The notes: generated by a model from the letters alone, not told the origin. A DNA stretch of 64,000 nucleotides from Serratia liquefaciens ATCC 27592 (GCF_000422085.1 NC_021741.1:4278001-4342000); one strand, 5' to 3'; positions 1 to 9,483 are shown, counted from the stretch's first letter. Numbers and translations are program-made.

Positions 1-730
1 TACTTTCATCCATCTCCTGGCCATACAGGTTCATGCCAGCTTCCAGACGCAGCGTGTCACGCGCGCCCAGCCCGGCTGGCTTAACGCCTGCCGTCAGCAG
101 TTGCTGCCAGAAATCCGCCGCCTGCTCTTTCGGCAGGGCGATTTCATAACCCGCTTCGCCGGTATAACCGGTGGTGGCGATAAACAGATCCCCTGCCTGC
201 ACGCCGAAGAAAGGCTTCATGCCTTCAACCGCGTTTTTTTGTTCCGGGGTGAATAAGGTAGCCGCGCGTTCTTTGGCCTGCGGGCCCTGCACTGCAATCA
301 GCGCCAGATCGTCACGCACCGTCAGCGTTACGCCATACGGCGCTGCGTGCTCTTCGATCCAGGCCAGGTCCTTGTCGCGTGTGGCGGAGTTCACCACCAG
401 GCGGAAATAGTCTTCAGTAAAGAAGTAAACGATCAGGTCGTCGATTACGCCGCCGGACGCGTTCAGCATGCCGGTGTACAGCGCTTTGCCAGGCTGGGTG
501 AGCTTGGCGACATCGTTCGCCAGCAGGTAACGCAGGAATTCACGGGTACGGGCACCGCGCAAATCAACAATGGTCATATGGGAGACGTCGAACATACCGG
601 CATCCTGACGCACGGCGTGGTGCTCATCGATCTGGGAGCCATAATGCAGCGGCATCATCCAGCCATGAAAATCTACCATGCGCGCACCGCACGCCACGTG
701 CTGGTCGTACAGTGGGGTTTGCTTTGCCAT
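1..730 (-). CDS. gcvT: Glycine cleavage system T protein (aminomethyltransferase), C-terminus outside window
   Basis: GcvT moves the aminomethyl carbon from the lipoylated H protein to tetrahydrofolate, releasing ammonia and 5,10-methylene-THF. About 243 codons are present, from the start to the window edge, so roughly the last third (family about 365 residues) is missing. The N-terminus [20 protein letters not shown] and later stretches such as [18 protein letters not shown] and [14 protein letters not shown] are typical of the family. The ATG at 728-730 follows a GGGAAAAG ribosome site. ubiI lies upstream on the same strand, as in E. coli, where gcvHP follow gcvT. A 549-bp leader separates the two genes, so gcvT probably has its own promoter. 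Confidence 0.97.
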   Translation of the reverse strand, partial: MAKQTPLYDQHVACGARMVDFHGWMMPLHYGSQIDEHHAVRQDAGMFDVSHMTIVDLRGARTREFLRYLLANDVAKLTQPGKALYTGMLNASGGVIDDLIVYFFTEDYFRLVVNSATRDKDLAWIEEHAAPYGVTLTVRDDLALIAVQGPQAKERAATLFTPEQKNAVEGMKPFFGVQAGDLFIATTGYTGEAGYEIALPKEQAADFWQQLLTAGVKPAGLGARDTLRLEAGMNLYGQEMDES

Positions 731-1279
731 CTTTTCCCTCATTCCACTCAGAAGCTGAAGATAGGGTGCTGCTACGCAATACGTCAGATTATGGCTCGTG
801 GCCGGATTGCGTGGCGCACTGACTGCCCAACAGAAACGCTGCGTCGAAATTGACAAAAACTGCGGCAAATCGCCGCGACGCAAACGATACCTTTGCCCTG
901 ACGTTATCACCGAACGACCACATTAACCATAAGTTAAAATAGGCTGGACGGCGTTCTGCGCCAGTAAAAAGCTGGGCTAGTGTGCAGAGTTTTAAACTGG
1001 AAAACTGCGCTTTAAGGCACAAAACCAACAATTAGAGCACCAAAAATCCGAAGTTATATAACAAACCCACGGCCAGAGACGGAATTTCGACTTTTGATAA
1101 CCGGTTATGGAATTAGAAAAAGTAATGGTAAAAACAGCCTGAAATTAGATTATTTCAAATGAAGGGTTATATAAGGAAAAGCTATGGGCATAAGGCGCAG
1201 ATCTGCGCCTTTGGAGAGCGATAACGCTACGGGGAAACAAGACAGAAAGACCGGCAAACCGGTCTCTCTCAGGCGGTGA
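731..1279 (-). promoter_or_regulatory. Long control region upstream of gcvT with three CTAAT elements
   Basis: This 549-bp gap between ubiI and gcvT has no convincing gene. On the minus strand the pentamer CTAAT occurs at 1031-1035, 1112-1116 and 1144-1148, and the surroundings are A/T rich. In E. coli, GcvA recognises CTAAT-containing sites far upstream of gcvT and Lrp binds the A/T-rich DNA between them, so the same control is likely here. A perfect 20-bp palindrome, AAGGCGCAGATCTGCGCCTT, lies at 1192-1211 with no clear T-tract; its role is unknown. Confidence 0.5.
1248..1265 (-). terminator. Candidate terminator after ubiI
   Basis: On the minus strand AGACCGG-TTTG-CCGGTCT forms a 7-bp stem 14 bases past the ubiI stop codon and is followed by a T-rich stretch (TTCTGTCTTG). 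The T-tract is broken, so termination may be partial. Confidence 0.55.
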
Positions 1280-2482
1280 TCAGGCCAGCCAATCCGGCAG
1301 ATCGTTCAGGCCCATAGCCTGGCGCACCAGCTTCGGCTTCACGCCCGGCAGGCTGTCAGCCAGCCGCAGCCCGACATCGCGCAGCAACTTCTTCGCCGGG
1401 TGATTGCCGTCAAACAGTTCGCGGAACCCTTGCATGCTGGCCAGCATGACCGCTGCACCGTGTTTGCGACGACGCTCATAGCGGCGCAGATACAGGTGTT
1501 GACCGATGTCCTTGCCCTGACGTTGCAGGCGGCGCAATTCGGCGATCAGCTCGGCGGCGTCCATAAAGCCCAGGTTGACCCCCTGGCCAGCCAACGGATG
1601 TACGGTATGGGCAGCATCGCCCACTAATGCCAGACGGTGTGCAGCAAAGCTACGCGCATAGCGCCCGGTCAACGGGAAGGTCTGGCGTTCGCTTTCCAAC
1701 TGGCAGGCGCCAAGGCGCAGATCGAAGGCCATCGCCAACTCACGGTTAAACTGCTCGGGCTCCAGTTGCCTGAGGCGTTCGGCCTCTTCAGGAGCAACCG
1801 ACCAGACGATGGAGCTTAAATGCGGATCGCTGAACGGCAGAAATGCCAGAATGCCGTCGCCGTGGAATACCTGACGCGCCGTCGCCAAATGCCGCTCTTC
1901 GGTGCGAATGGTGGCCACCAACGCATGATGGCGGTAGTCCCAGAAGGTCAACGGGATATCGGCATGCTGACGCAGCCAGGAGTGAGCGCCGTCGGCGCCG
2001 ATCACCAGCCGGGCGGTCAGCATGCGGCCGTCCTCAAGGGTGATAAACGCGTCGTTTTCGCCCCAGGCTACCTGTTTGAGCGCCGCCGGGGTAATCAGCG
2101 TGACATCGCTCAGGCTTGCCGCCCGTTTCCACAACGCCTGCTGGATCACCGAGTTTTCAATGATGTGGCCGAGGTGGCTGAAGCCGCATTCGTCACCGCG
2201 GAAGGCAATCTTGCCGAAGCTGTCGCGATCCCACACTTCCATCGCGTTATAGGCACTGGCGCGCAGATTGAGGATCTCGTCCCAGACGCCAATATGCTGC
2301 AGCAGGCGCTCGCTGGCGGCGTTGATGGCGGATACGCGCAGTGCCGGCTGTGGCGACGGCGGTGTCATATCCGGTTGCTGATGCTCCAGCACCGCAACGC
2401 GCAGGCTGCTGCCCTGCAATCCGCAAGCCAGTGCCAGCCCCACCATACCGCCACCGGCGATAACCACGTCAAATGATTGCAT
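1280..2482 (-). CDS. ubiI: FAD-dependent 2-octaprenylphenol hydroxylase
   Basis: UbiI (formerly VisC) performs the C5 hydroxylation of the ubiquinone ring precursor as part of the soluble Ubi complex. The 400-residue product has the UbiH/COQ6 layout: an N-terminal FAD dinucleotide fold (IAGGGMVGLALA near residue 10), a central GADGAHSW segment and the C-terminal GDAAHTVHPLAGQGVNLG signature near residue 310. The frame stays open 21 codons further upstream, but the ATG at 2482 fits family starts and has AAGGAA ahead of it. It follows ubiH by 86 bp on the same strand, in the E. coli order pepP-ubiH-ubiI. Confidence 0.95.
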   Translation of the reverse strand: MQSFDVVIAGGGMVGLALACGLQGSSLRVAVLEHQQPDMTPPSPQPALRVSAINAASERLLQHIGVWDEILNLRASAYNAMEVWDRDSFGKIAFRGDECGFSHLGHIIENSVIQQALWKRAASLSDVTLITPAALKQVAWGENDAFITLEDGRMLTARLVIGADGAHSWLRQHADIPLTFWDYRHHALVATIRTEERHLATARQVFHGDGILAFLPFSDPHLSSIVWSVAPEEAERLRQLEPEQFNRELAMAFDLRLGACQLESERQTFPLTGRYARSFAAHRLALVGDAAHTVHPLAGQGVNLGFMDAAELIAELRRLQRQGKDIGQHLYLRRYERRRKHGAAVMLASMQGFRELFDGNHPAKKLLRDVGLRLADSLPGVKPKLVRQAMGLNDLPDWLA

Positions 2483-2568
2483 GCTGCTCAATTTCCTTAA
2501 ATGACGCGCTGCGCAGTGATTGCCCAGCGCTTTTGGGCGCAACACGCTGCGCCGCTACTGATTATTGC

Positions 2569-3747
2569 CTAGCGATCTACCCATCCCAAAGTCCGCTTGG
2601 CAAAGGCATCACGCACCGCCGGCAATTGGGCCATCGCCATCAGACCGAGATTACGTCCGACCACCAAAGGACCGTAACGGTTGGCGAACAGCCGGATCAA
2701 ACCGTCGGTGACGCCAATCGTCGCTTGCTGATCCTGCTGGCGGCGTTGTTGATAACGGCTTAACAACGCATAGCCACCGGGATCTTCTCCGTCCTGCTGT
2801 GCCTGGGCCAGCGTTTCCGCCAGCGACATCACGTCGCGCAGGCCAAGGTTGAACCCCTGACCGGCGATCGGATGCAACGTCTGGGCGGCATTGCCCACCA
2901 GAGCCAGCCGATGGCTGACGTGCTGATTAGCGGTCAATAGGCTGAGCGGATAGCTGTGGCGCTTACCGGCACGCAGGATCCGCCCCAATCGCCAGCCGAA
3001 CGCCTGCTGCAATTCACTGATAAAGCGTGCATCGTCCCACGCATCAACCTGTTCACGATCTTCGCGTGCATGGCACCACACCAATGAGCTACGCCCCTGG
3101 GACATTGGCAACAGCGCCAAAGGCCCGTAGCGGGTGAAACGCTCAAAGGCACGCCCTTGCGGATGCACTGCCGTGGTTACGTTGGCGATGGTGGCAAACT
3201 GCGGATAGTCACTTTGCTGCCATTGCAGATTACAGGCCTGTGCCAGCGCCGAGCGCGAGCCGTCCGCTGCCACCAGCAATTTTCCACTGATACGCCGACC
3301 ATTATCCAGCAATACCTCGGCCTGCTCCGCCGTGCGCACCACATCGACCACTCTGGCCGGACAATGCAGCGTGACGCCGGGTGCCTTGGCCAGCAACGCA
3401 AACAACCGTTGCCCGGCGTCGTGCAGTTCAATCACCTGCCCTAGCGCGTCAACCTGATAATCTTGCGCGTACAGATTAACGAACCCGGCGTGACCGCGAT
3501 CGCTGACGTGTACCTCGGTGATGGCAGTCGCACAATCGCGCAATGCCGGCCAAACGCCGATACGCGTCAACTGTTGGCAGGTGCCCTGCGCCAAGGCAAT
3601 GGCGCGGGCGTCAAACCCCGGATGGCTACGATCGTCCGGTCGGGTGGCTTCGACCAGATCAACCGCCATTCTTCCCTGAGTGAGTGATGAAATGGCCAGC
3701 GCCAAGGTCGCGCCCGCCATGCCGCCGCCAACAATAATTACGCTCAT
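2569..3747 (-). CDS. ubiH: 2-octaprenyl-6-methoxyphenol hydroxylase
   Basis: UbiH is the flavin monooxygenase that hydroxylates C1 of the ubiquinone precursor. The 392-residue product begins with a dinucleotide-binding fold (VGGGMAGATLALA), has the central AADGSRSAL motif and the C-terminal GNAAQTLHPIAGQGFNLG signature. The Asn in that last motif, where UbiI has Asp, is also present in E. coli UbiH as I recall it. Its ATG is only 4 bp after the pepP stop codon, so the two genes are probably translationally coupled. It is a paralogue of the downstream ubiI. Confidence 0.96.
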   Translation of the reverse strand: MSVIIVGGGMAGATLALAISSLTQGRMAVDLVEATRPDDRSHPGFDARAIALAQGTCQQLTRIGVWPALRDCATAITEVHVSDRGHAGFVNLYAQDYQVDALGQVIELHDAGQRLFALLAKAPGVTLHCPARVVDVVRTAEQAEVLLDNGRRISGKLLVAADGSRSALAQACNLQWQQSDYPQFATIANVTTAVHPQGRAFERFTRYGPLALLPMSQGRSSLVWCHAREDREQVDAWDDARFISELQQAFGWRLGRILRAGKRHSYPLSLLTANQHVSHRLALVGNAAQTLHPIAGQGFNLGLRDVMSLAETLAQAQQDGEDPGGYALLSRYQQRRQQDQQATIGVTDGLIRLFANRYGPLVVGRNLGLMAMAQLPAVRDAFAKRTLGWVDR

Positions 3748-3751
3748 GCCG

Positions 3752-5065
3752 TTACCTTGCCGCCGCCATCAGTGCTTCGATGGCGTCAGCGTCTTTCACT
3801 ACGCTGGCGGTCAGGTTTTCATTACCGTTGGCAGTGATCACAATGTCATCTTCAATGCGAATGCCCATGCCGCGGTACTCTTCCGGCACGTCGGCATCCG
3901 GCGCGATGTACAGCCCTGGCTCGACGGTAAACACCATGCCCGGCTCCAGCGTGCGGTCGCGGTTTGGCGTGCCGTAATGCCCGACGTCGTGCACATCCAG
4001 CCCCAGCCAGTGGCCAAGTCCATGCATGTAGAACTGACGATGGGCCTGTTCGGCAATCAGCTGCTCCACTTCGCCCTTCAGGATCCCCAGCTCCACCAGC
4101 CCGGTGATCATGATGCGTACCACCTCATCATTGACCTCACGGATACTGGTACCCGGTTTGAACAGCTCTAGGGCACGCGTCAGCGATGCCAGCACGATGT
4201 CATACACCGCGCGCTGCGGCCGGCTGAACTTGCCGTTGACCGGGAAGGTACGAGTGATGTCGCCCGCGTAGCCTTTATACTCACAGCCGGCGTCGACCAG
4301 CACCAGATCGCCATCGCGCAATTCACTTTCATTTTCGGTGTAGTGCAAAATGCAGGCGTTGTCACCGCCGCCGACAATGGTGTTGTAAGACGGATAACGA
4401 GCGCCAAAGCGGGTAAATTCGTGATGAATTTCCGCTTCAAGCTGGTATTCGAACATGCCGGGACGGCATTTCTGCATCGCGCGGGTATGGGCCAGCGCGC
4501 TGATTTCACCGGCGCGGCGCATGATCGCCAGCTCTTCAGACGATTTGAACAGGCGCATTTCATGCACCCACGGACGCCAGTCGGTCACGGTCGCCGGTGC
4601 CTGAAGATTCTGGCGGAAACCCTTACGCAGCTTGTCCAGCGCATCGAACAGGATTTTATCGGCGTAGTCGTATTGGCCCTGCCCGTGGTAAACCACGTCC
4701 AGGCCATTGAGCAGCAGGGGTAATTGATCGTTGATTTCATCGAACGGCAGCGCGCGGTCCACACCCAGTTTCGCCGGAGCCGCTTCTTGCCCCAGACGAC
4801 GGCCAAACCAGATTTCCGCCGTCAGGTCGCGCACCCGGTTGAACAGCACGCTGTGGTTGTGCGTCTCGTCGCTCTTGACCAGAATCAACACCGAACCCGG
4901 TTCGTTGAAGCCGGTCAGATACCAGAAATCGCTGTTCTGACGGTAGGGATATTCGGTATCTGCACTGCGCGTCACTTCCGGCGCAGAGAAAATAATTGCC
5001 GCGCTGGCCGGAGCCATTTTAGCCAACAGCGCCTGACGGCGGCCGTTGAATTCCTGCTGAGTCAT
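3752..5065 (-). CDS. pepP: Xaa-Pro aminopeptidase P
   Basis: PepP is a cytoplasmic di-manganese aminopeptidase that removes an N-terminal residue preceding proline. The 437-residue product has the N-terminal creatinase-like domain and the C-terminal pita-bread fold. The metal ligands are visible: the Asp pair in VDAGCEYKGYAGDITR, His in MHGLGHWLGLDVHDVG, Glu in TVEPGLY and Glu in IRIEDDI. The frame could also start one codon earlier at GTG (5068), but the ATG at 5065 is better spaced from AGGAGA. It lies 61 bp after ygfB and just before ubiH, as in E. coli. Confidence 0.96.
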   Translation of the reverse strand: MTQQEFNGRRQALLAKMAPASAAIIFSAPEVTRSADTEYPYRQNSDFWYLTGFNEPGSVLILVKSDETHNHSVLFNRVRDLTAEIWFGRRLGQEAAPAKLGVDRALPFDEINDQLPLLLNGLDVVYHGQGQYDYADKILFDALDKLRKGFRQNLQAPATVTDWRPWVHEMRLFKSSEELAIMRRAGEISALAHTRAMQKCRPGMFEYQLEAEIHHEFTRFGARYPSYNTIVGGGDNACILHYTENESELRDGDLVLVDAGCEYKGYAGDITRTFPVNGKFSRPQRAVYDIVLASLTRALELFKPGTSIREVNDEVVRIMITGLVELGILKGEVEQLIAEQAHRQFYMHGLGHWLGLDVHDVGHYGTPNRDRTLEPGMVFTVEPGLYIAPDADVPEEYRGMGIRIEDDIVITANGNENLTASVVKDADAIEALMAAAR

Positions 5066-5126
5066 CACCTTCTCCTGAAATCAATCTGCCTGTGCTCACG
5101 GCCGCTAAGGACGTGAAATCGGGTGT

Positions 5127-5705
5127 TTAGTGCAAGGTCGGTTTGGCATTTTCCGGCGCCGTCGGCTTATGGCGGGTAAATTCGGTGTGGCACAAAATGG
5201 CCGCCACACGCACGTACTCCACCACTTCCTCCAGAGAGTGCTCAAGCTCTTCCTGGTCTTCGTCTTCGTCATAACCGAGCTGAGCGATATTGCGCAGATC
5301 GTCGATCGCCTCGCCCACTTCGTCTTTCACCTGCGCCAGCTTGGGTTGCATCATGCCCAGCCCCAGCAGGAAATGATTCACCCAACCGGCCAGCGCATCG
5401 GCGCGGTCAAACACGCTGACGGTTTCGCCTTCCGGCATCATCAATTGGAACATGAAGTCGTCATCTTCCAGCGTTTCACGCGTGATTTCATGAAGTTGCT
5501 GTAACGGCAGGCTCAGCGCCTGCGGGAAGGCCACGCCTTCATTGGTCAGATCGTAGACCAGCGATTGCCAGCCGGCGTCGCGGCTGCCACCGCACAGCAG
5601 GCCGCTGATCAGGCCGTGCATTTCTGCTGCGGTTAACGCCACCGCTTGCTGGTTGAGAGCAACGGTCAAAGATTGGTAACTTGGAAATGTATTCTGTATA
5701 GACAT
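5127..5705 (-). CDS. ygfB: UPF0149 family protein YgfB
   Basis: YgfB is a small conserved gamma-proteobacterial protein. In Pseudomonas a homologue has been linked to control of a beta-lactam resistance factor; its role in enterobacteria is poorly defined. The 192-residue product matches the family along its length, including [36 protein letters not shown] and the acidic stretch [18 protein letters not shown] near residue 145. The ATG at 5705 ([10 protein letters not shown]) matches E. coli; no strong Shine-Dalgarno is evident. It is the first gene of the ygfB-pepP-ubiH-ubiI run and is divergent from zapA. Confidence 0.93.
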   Translation of the reverse strand: MSIQNTFPSYQSLTVALNQQAVALTAAEMHGLISGLLCGGSRDAGWQSLVYDLTNEGVAFPQALSLPLQQLHEITRETLEDDDFMFQLMMPEGETVSVFDRADALAGWVNHFLLGLGMMQPKLAQVKDEVGEAIDDLRNIAQLGYDEDEDQEELEHSLEEVVEYVRVAAILCHTEFTRHKPTAPENAKPTLH

Positions 5706-6026
5706 GCGCATTCGTCATCGTTGGCAGGATAAGTTCGTGTTATGCTACCACCAAGGTCCGTCGCTGTACCAGATAAGCGCGACACCTCAGTGGCTAGTTA
5801 TAATCGTGATGTGTCAGAACTCACACGCTGCCGGCAGGGGACGAAATGACGCTAAATACGCATTTTGAAACCCTTTTTTGACTGGTAATGTCTGACGCAG
5901 TAGATTACAACCAGGTACTGAAAAAGGGGTTGTATCTTGGTACCGAGGTATATATAGTGGCGCCCGCTTTGGTAGGCCCGGTCAGGGCAAGCTGGGGCTG
6001 GCGCGAAATTTAGGCAGGAAGGTGGC
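5706..6026. promoter_or_regulatory. Divergent ygfB/zapA control region with a CRP-like site
   Basis: This 321-bp gap holds the outward promoters for ygfB and zapA. A TATAAT hexamer lies at 5799-5804 (plus strand). TGTGT-cagaac-TCACA at 5810-5825 matches 9 of 10 conserved positions of the CRP consensus. A second possible zapA promoter is TTGTAT (5930-5935), 17 bp, TATAGT (5953-5958). These are pattern matches only. Confidence 0.4.
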
Positions 6027-6356
6027 ATGTCTGCACAACCGGTAGATATTCAAATTTTTGGTCGCTCTTTAAGAGTCAATTGCCCGCCAGAACAACAAGA
6101 TGCGTTGAACATGGCCGCGGTCGATCTTAACGAACGGTTGCAAGATCTTAAAGTTCGCACTAGAGTCACAAATACTGAGCAGCTCGTTTTCATCGCAGCA
6201 TTGAACGTTTGTCATGAACTTGCTCAAGAACGGTTGAAAACCCGTGATTATGCGTCCAATATGGAACAACGCATTCGCATGCTGCAACAGACCATTGAAC
6301 AGGCTTTGCTTGAACAGGGTCGCATCTCTGAACGTCAGGATGCACAATTCGAATAA
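6027..6356 (+). CDS. zapA: Cell division protein ZapA
   Basis: ZapA binds FtsZ and promotes bundling of protofilaments in the Z ring. The 109-residue product has the family length. Its N-terminal globular part begins [20 protein letters not shown], and a long charged helix able to form a coiled coil (about residues 60-105) gives the tetramer. The ATG at 6027 is preceded by AGGAAGG. The 6S RNA gene starts 42 bp downstream, then fau, as in E. coli. Confidence 0.96.
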   Translation: MSAQPVDIQIFGRSLRVNCPPEQQDALNMAAVDLNERLQDLKVRTRVTNTEQLVFIAALNVCHELAQERLKTRDYASNMEQRIRMLQQTIEQALLEQGRISERQDAQFE

Positions 6357-6397
6357 CTTAAGTTGCTGAAACCTCAGGTTTTGGCAATGAGTAAAAA

Positions 6398-6580
6398 ATT
6401 TCTCTGAGATGTTCGCCAGCGGGCCAGTCCCCTGAGCCGATATTTAGTACCAACAGAATGTGATGATCCGCGATCGGTGTGCATGCTCGGCCCGCCGAGA
6501 AGCCTTAAGATTGCGACAGCACGTTCACCTTGAACCATGGGTTCAAGGGTTACAGCCTGCGACGGCATCTCGGAGATTCC
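6398..6580 (+). ncRNA. ssrS: 6S RNA
   Basis: 6S RNA mimics an open promoter and sequesters sigma-70 RNA polymerase in stationary phase. The 183-nt segment matches E. coli 6S RNA closely by memory: 5' end ATTTCTCTGAGATGTTCGCC, inner GGGCCAGTCCCCTGAGCC, and 3' end GGCATCTCGGAGATTCC pairing with the 5' end to close the terminal stem. Its position between zapA and fau is the conserved one, and in E. coli it is co-transcribed with fau. Boundaries come from that alignment and may be off by a few bases. Confidence 0.95.
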
Positions 6581-6608
6581 CCCTTCCTCAGCGGTATGTG
6601 TGCTGACT

Positions 6609-7217
6609 ATGTCTTTTCAAGCCCAGTATGCCCAGCAGCGGCAAAATATCCGAAATCAAATCCGTCAGCGTAGACGCGCTCTAACGCCTGAACAACAACA
6701 ACAATCCTCCCTGCAGATAGCTGAACGCATCGCTGCACATCCACGCATCCTGGCAGCGCAGAATATCGCGGTATTTTTGTCGTTCGACGGTGAGCTAAAT
6801 ACCCGCCCGTTGATTGAACGGCTGTGGCAGTTGAGCAAGCAGGTTTATCTGCCCGTGTTGCACCCGTTCAGCAAGGGTAATCTGTTATTCCTGCATTACA
6901 CCCCTGAAACGCCGCTGGTGCACAACCGCTTCAATATTCTCGAGCCCGAGCTCGACGTGCGCCACGTGCTGCCATTGGGCTCGCTCGACGTGGTACTGAC
7001 GCCGTTGGTGGCCTTTGACAGCGCGGGCCAGCGCCTGGGGATGGGGGGTGGCTTCTACGATCGTACGCTGCAAAACTGGCAACACCGTGGCCCTTATCCG
7101 ATAGGCCTGGCCCATGATTGCCAGCAGGTCGAACAGGTGCCAGTGGAACACTGGGATATTCCGCTGCCGGAGATTGTGACCCCCGCGCAGAATTGGGTTT
7201 GGCAGATCGTTAAATAG
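6609..7217 (+). CDS. fau: 5-formyltetrahydrofolate cyclo-ligase
   Basis: This enzyme (YgfA) converts 5-formyl-THF to 5,10-methenyl-THF using ATP, recycling stored folate. The product from the ATG at 6609 is 202 residues and carries the family motifs: the basic segment IRQRRRALTPEQ near residue 15, FLSFDGELNTRPLI, and the ATP/Mg loop LGMGGGFYDRTL near residue 140. The frame stays open back into the 6S RNA, but a start there is not credible. It lies 28 bp after ssrS. No strong Shine-Dalgarno is visible, which fits expression from processed 6S precursor or coupling to that transcript. Confidence 0.93.
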   Translation: MSFQAQYAQQRQNIRNQIRQRRRALTPEQQQQSSLQIAERIAAHPRILAAQNIAVFLSFDGELNTRPLIERLWQLSKQVYLPVLHPFSKGNLLFLHYTPETPLVHNRFNILEPELDVRHVLPLGSLDVVLTPLVAFDSAGQRLGMGGGFYDRTLQNWQHRGPYPIGLAHDCQQVEQVPVEHWDIPLPEIVTPAQNWVWQIVK

Positions 7218-7219
7218 CA

Positions 7220-7243
7220 AAAGGCCGGATAAATCCGGCCTTT
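7220..7243. terminator. Bidirectional terminator between fau and serA
   Basis: AAAGGCCGGA-TAAA-TCCGGCCTTT is a perfect 10-bp stem between two convergent genes. It has an A/T tail on both sides, so it can stop transcription from either direction. Confidence 0.85.
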
Positions 7244-7263
7244 ATTCGTTACAGCACGTTCAA

Positions 7264-8502
7264 TCAGAACAGCAAGCGAGCACGGATAGTGCCGTCAATC
7301 GCCTTCATACGTTGCAACGCCGCATCGGCACGCTCGGTTTCCGCTTCAATGTCGATAACCACATAGCCGATTTCCGCACCGGTTTGCAGGTACTGCGCGG
7401 CGATGTTCACCCCTTCTTCAGCGAAGATTTGGTTAATCTGCGTCAGTACACCCGGACGGTTTTCATGGATGTGCAGCAGGCGGCTGGCGTTAGGCCCATG
7501 CGCCGGCAGGGACACTTCCGGGAAGTTTACCGCCGACAGGGTTGAGCCGTTGTCGGAATATTTCGCCAGCTTGCCGGCCACTTCGTCACCGATATTCTCC
7601 TGCGCTTCCTGAGTGGAGCCGCCAATGTGCGGGGTCAGGATCACGTTATCGAATTCACAAAGCGGTGAGTTGAACGGCTCGCTGTTGGTCGCAGGCTCTT
7701 CCGGGAAGACGTCGATCGCCGCGCCGGCCAAGTGCTTGCTGGCCAATACCTTACACAGTTCCGGAATATCCACCACGGTGCCGCGCGAAGCGTTGATCAG
7801 AATCGAGCCCGGCTTCATCAGTGCCAGCTCTTCTGCACCCATCATGTTTTTGGTTGATGGGGTTTCCGGCACGTGCAGCGTCACCACGTCGCTCATATTG
7901 AGCAAGTCTGACAGGTGGCGCACCTGCTGAGCATTGCCCAACGGCAGCTTGTTCTCGATATCGTAGAAGAACACTTTCATGCCCAGGCCTTCGGCCAGGA
8001 TGCCCAGTTGGGTACCGATATGGCCGTAGCCGATAATCCCCAACTTCTTGCCGCGCGCTTCAAACGAGCCCACGGCCAATTTTTGCCATTCGCCGCGGTG
8101 CGCTTTGGCGTTGGCGGATGGAATGCCGCGCAGCATCAGCAGCAGTTCGCCCAGCACCATTTCGGCCACGGATCGGGTATTAGAGAAAGGTGCGTTAAAC
8201 ACCGGAACGCCGCGTTTGGTCGCCGCCTTCAGATCAACCTGGTTAGTGCCGATGCAGAAACACCCTACCGCCACCAGCTTTTCTGCAGCGGCGAAGACTT
8301 CTTCGGTCAGATGCGTACGCGATCGGATGCCGACGAAGTGAGCATCGCGGATGGATGCCTTAAGCGCTTCGGTGTCTAACGCACCTTTGTGATATTCAAT
8401 GTTGGTATATCCGGCTGCCAGCAGATTATCTACCGTGCTCTGATGAACCCCTTCCACCAACAGGAATTTAATCCTGTCTTTCTCCAATGATACTTTTGCC
8501 AT
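7264..8502 (-). CDS. serA: D-3-phosphoglycerate dehydrogenase
   Basis: SerA oxidises 3-phosphoglycerate to 3-phosphohydroxypyruvate, the first committed step of serine synthesis, and is inhibited by serine through its ACT domain. The 412-residue product has a split substrate domain, the NAD fold with GYGHIGTQLGILAEGLGMK (about residues 155-175), catalytic Arg in NASRGTVVD, catalytic His in TPHIGGST, and a C-terminal ACT domain (about 338-412). The start MAKVSLEKDRIKFLLVEG matches E. coli. It is convergent with fau and downstream of rpiA on the same strand. Confidence 0.98.
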   Translation of the reverse strand: MAKVSLEKDRIKFLLVEGVHQSTVDNLLAAGYTNIEYHKGALDTEALKASIRDAHFVGIRSRTHLTEEVFAAAEKLVAVGCFCIGTNQVDLKAATKRGVPVFNAPFSNTRSVAEMVLGELLLMLRGIPSANAKAHRGEWQKLAVGSFEARGKKLGIIGYGHIGTQLGILAEGLGMKVFFYDIENKLPLGNAQQVRHLSDLLNMSDVVTLHVPETPSTKNMMGAEELALMKPGSILINASRGTVVDIPELCKVLASKHLAGAAIDVFPEEPATNSEPFNSPLCEFDNVILTPHIGGSTQEAQENIGDEVAGKLAKYSDNGSTLSAVNFPEVSLPAHGPNASRLLHIHENRPGVLTQINQIFAEEGVNIAAQYLQTGAEIGYVVIDIEAETERADAALQRMKAIDGTIRARLLF

Positions 8503-8826
8503 TTACCCGACCCTATGTTCAGACTTCAGAAGCGGCTGTTGTTAACAGCACGCATCCAACATAACAAAAATAACGCGGGCGGCAATACAAACGATTGCCC
8601 GCCCGTCAGTACAAGGCTCAGCGATGTTGGCGGTTTGTGGCAGAAAATGCCATAGGGAAAGAAATAGACAGAAGCTTTGTGGAGCTAACGCTGACAATGT
8701 GACATATGTCACCAAATTTGGCGCTTTAAAGAAAAGATATTTTAGCCAGTGAATTATGCGGTCCGCTGGGATCCAAGATCGTATTCCAGAGGGGCGCCAT
8801 GGCGACGCCCCTGCTAACACATGCGG
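8503..8826 (-). promoter_or_regulatory. serA control region with CRP-like site
   Basis: This 324-bp gap between rpiA and serA holds no gene. TGTGA-CATATG-TCACC at 8698-8713 matches 9 of 10 conserved CRP positions and sits in a perfect palindrome, GTGACATATGTCAC (8699-8712). E. coli serA is known to be controlled by Lrp and cAMP-CRP, so the site is plausible. Close to the rpiA end, a hairpin at 8790-8812 (AGGGGCG...CGCCCCT) may terminate rpiA, but it lacks a T-tract. Confidence 0.55.
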
Positions 8827-9483
8827 TTATTCGACGACTTTCACACCTTCAGGCGTGCCGACCAGCGCCACATCGGCGCCGCGGTTGGCGAACAAACCGA
8901 CGGTCACCACGCCGGCGATACCGTTGATTTTGTTTTCCAGCGCGATGGCGTCGACGATGCTCAGGTTGTGCACATCGAGAATCACGTTGCCGTTATCGGT
9001 CAGCACATTCTGACGATATTCCGGCAAGCCACCCAGCTTCACCAGTTCACGCGCCACATAGGAACGCGCCATCGGGATCACTTCGACCGGCAGCGGGAAC
9101 TTGCCCAGCACGTCGACCTGCTTGCTGGCATCGACGATGCAGATAAATTTGCGCGCGATGGCGGCAATGATTTTTTCGCGAGTCAGCGCGGCACCGCCGC
9201 CTTTGATCATCTGCATCTGGCGGTTGATTTCATCTGCACCATCAACGTAAATATCCAGAGAATCCACTTCGTTGCTGTCGAACACGTGGATGCCGAGGCT
9301 TTTCAGCTTGGCGGTGGAGGCGTCGGAGCTGGACACCGCCCCTTCGATCTGATGCTTGATCGAGCCAAGCGCGTCAATAAAGTGGGCGGCGGTAGAGCCG
9401 GTACCTACCCCAACGATGGTGCCAGGGGTTACGTAATCCAGCGCGGCCCAGCCAACCGCTTTTTTCAGTTCATCCTGCGTCAT
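8827..9483 (-). CDS. rpiA: Ribose-5-phosphate isomerase A
   Basis: RpiA interconverts ribose 5-phosphate and ribulose 5-phosphate in the pentose phosphate pathway. The 218-residue product has the full length of the family, with the phosphate loop [11 protein letters not shown] near residue 27, the catalytic DGADEIN near 81 and [11 protein letters not shown] near 95. The frame continues 21 codons upstream, but the ATG at 9483 ([15 protein letters not shown]) is the conserved start, with AGAGG 10 bases before it. It precedes serA and is divergent from argP. Confidence 0.97.
   Translation of the reverse strand: MTQDELKKAVGWAALDYVTPGTIVGVGTGSTAAHFIDALGSIKHQIEGAVSSSDASTAKLKSLGIHVFDSNEVDSLDIYVDGADEINRQMQMIKGGGAALTREKIIAAIARKFICIVDASKQVDVLGKFPLPVEVIPMARSYVARELVKLGGLPEYRQNVLTDNGNVILDVHNLSIVDAIALENKINGIAGVVTVGLFANRGADVALVGTPEGVKVVE

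Noticed and set aside
789..1031. An 80-codon minus-strand frame in the gcvT upstream region
   Set aside because: No ribosome site or homology that I can recognise; it sits in a regulatory gap.
6374..6568. A 64-codon minus-strand frame over the 6S RNA
   Set aside because: The DNA is the ssrS RNA gene; the frame has no support.
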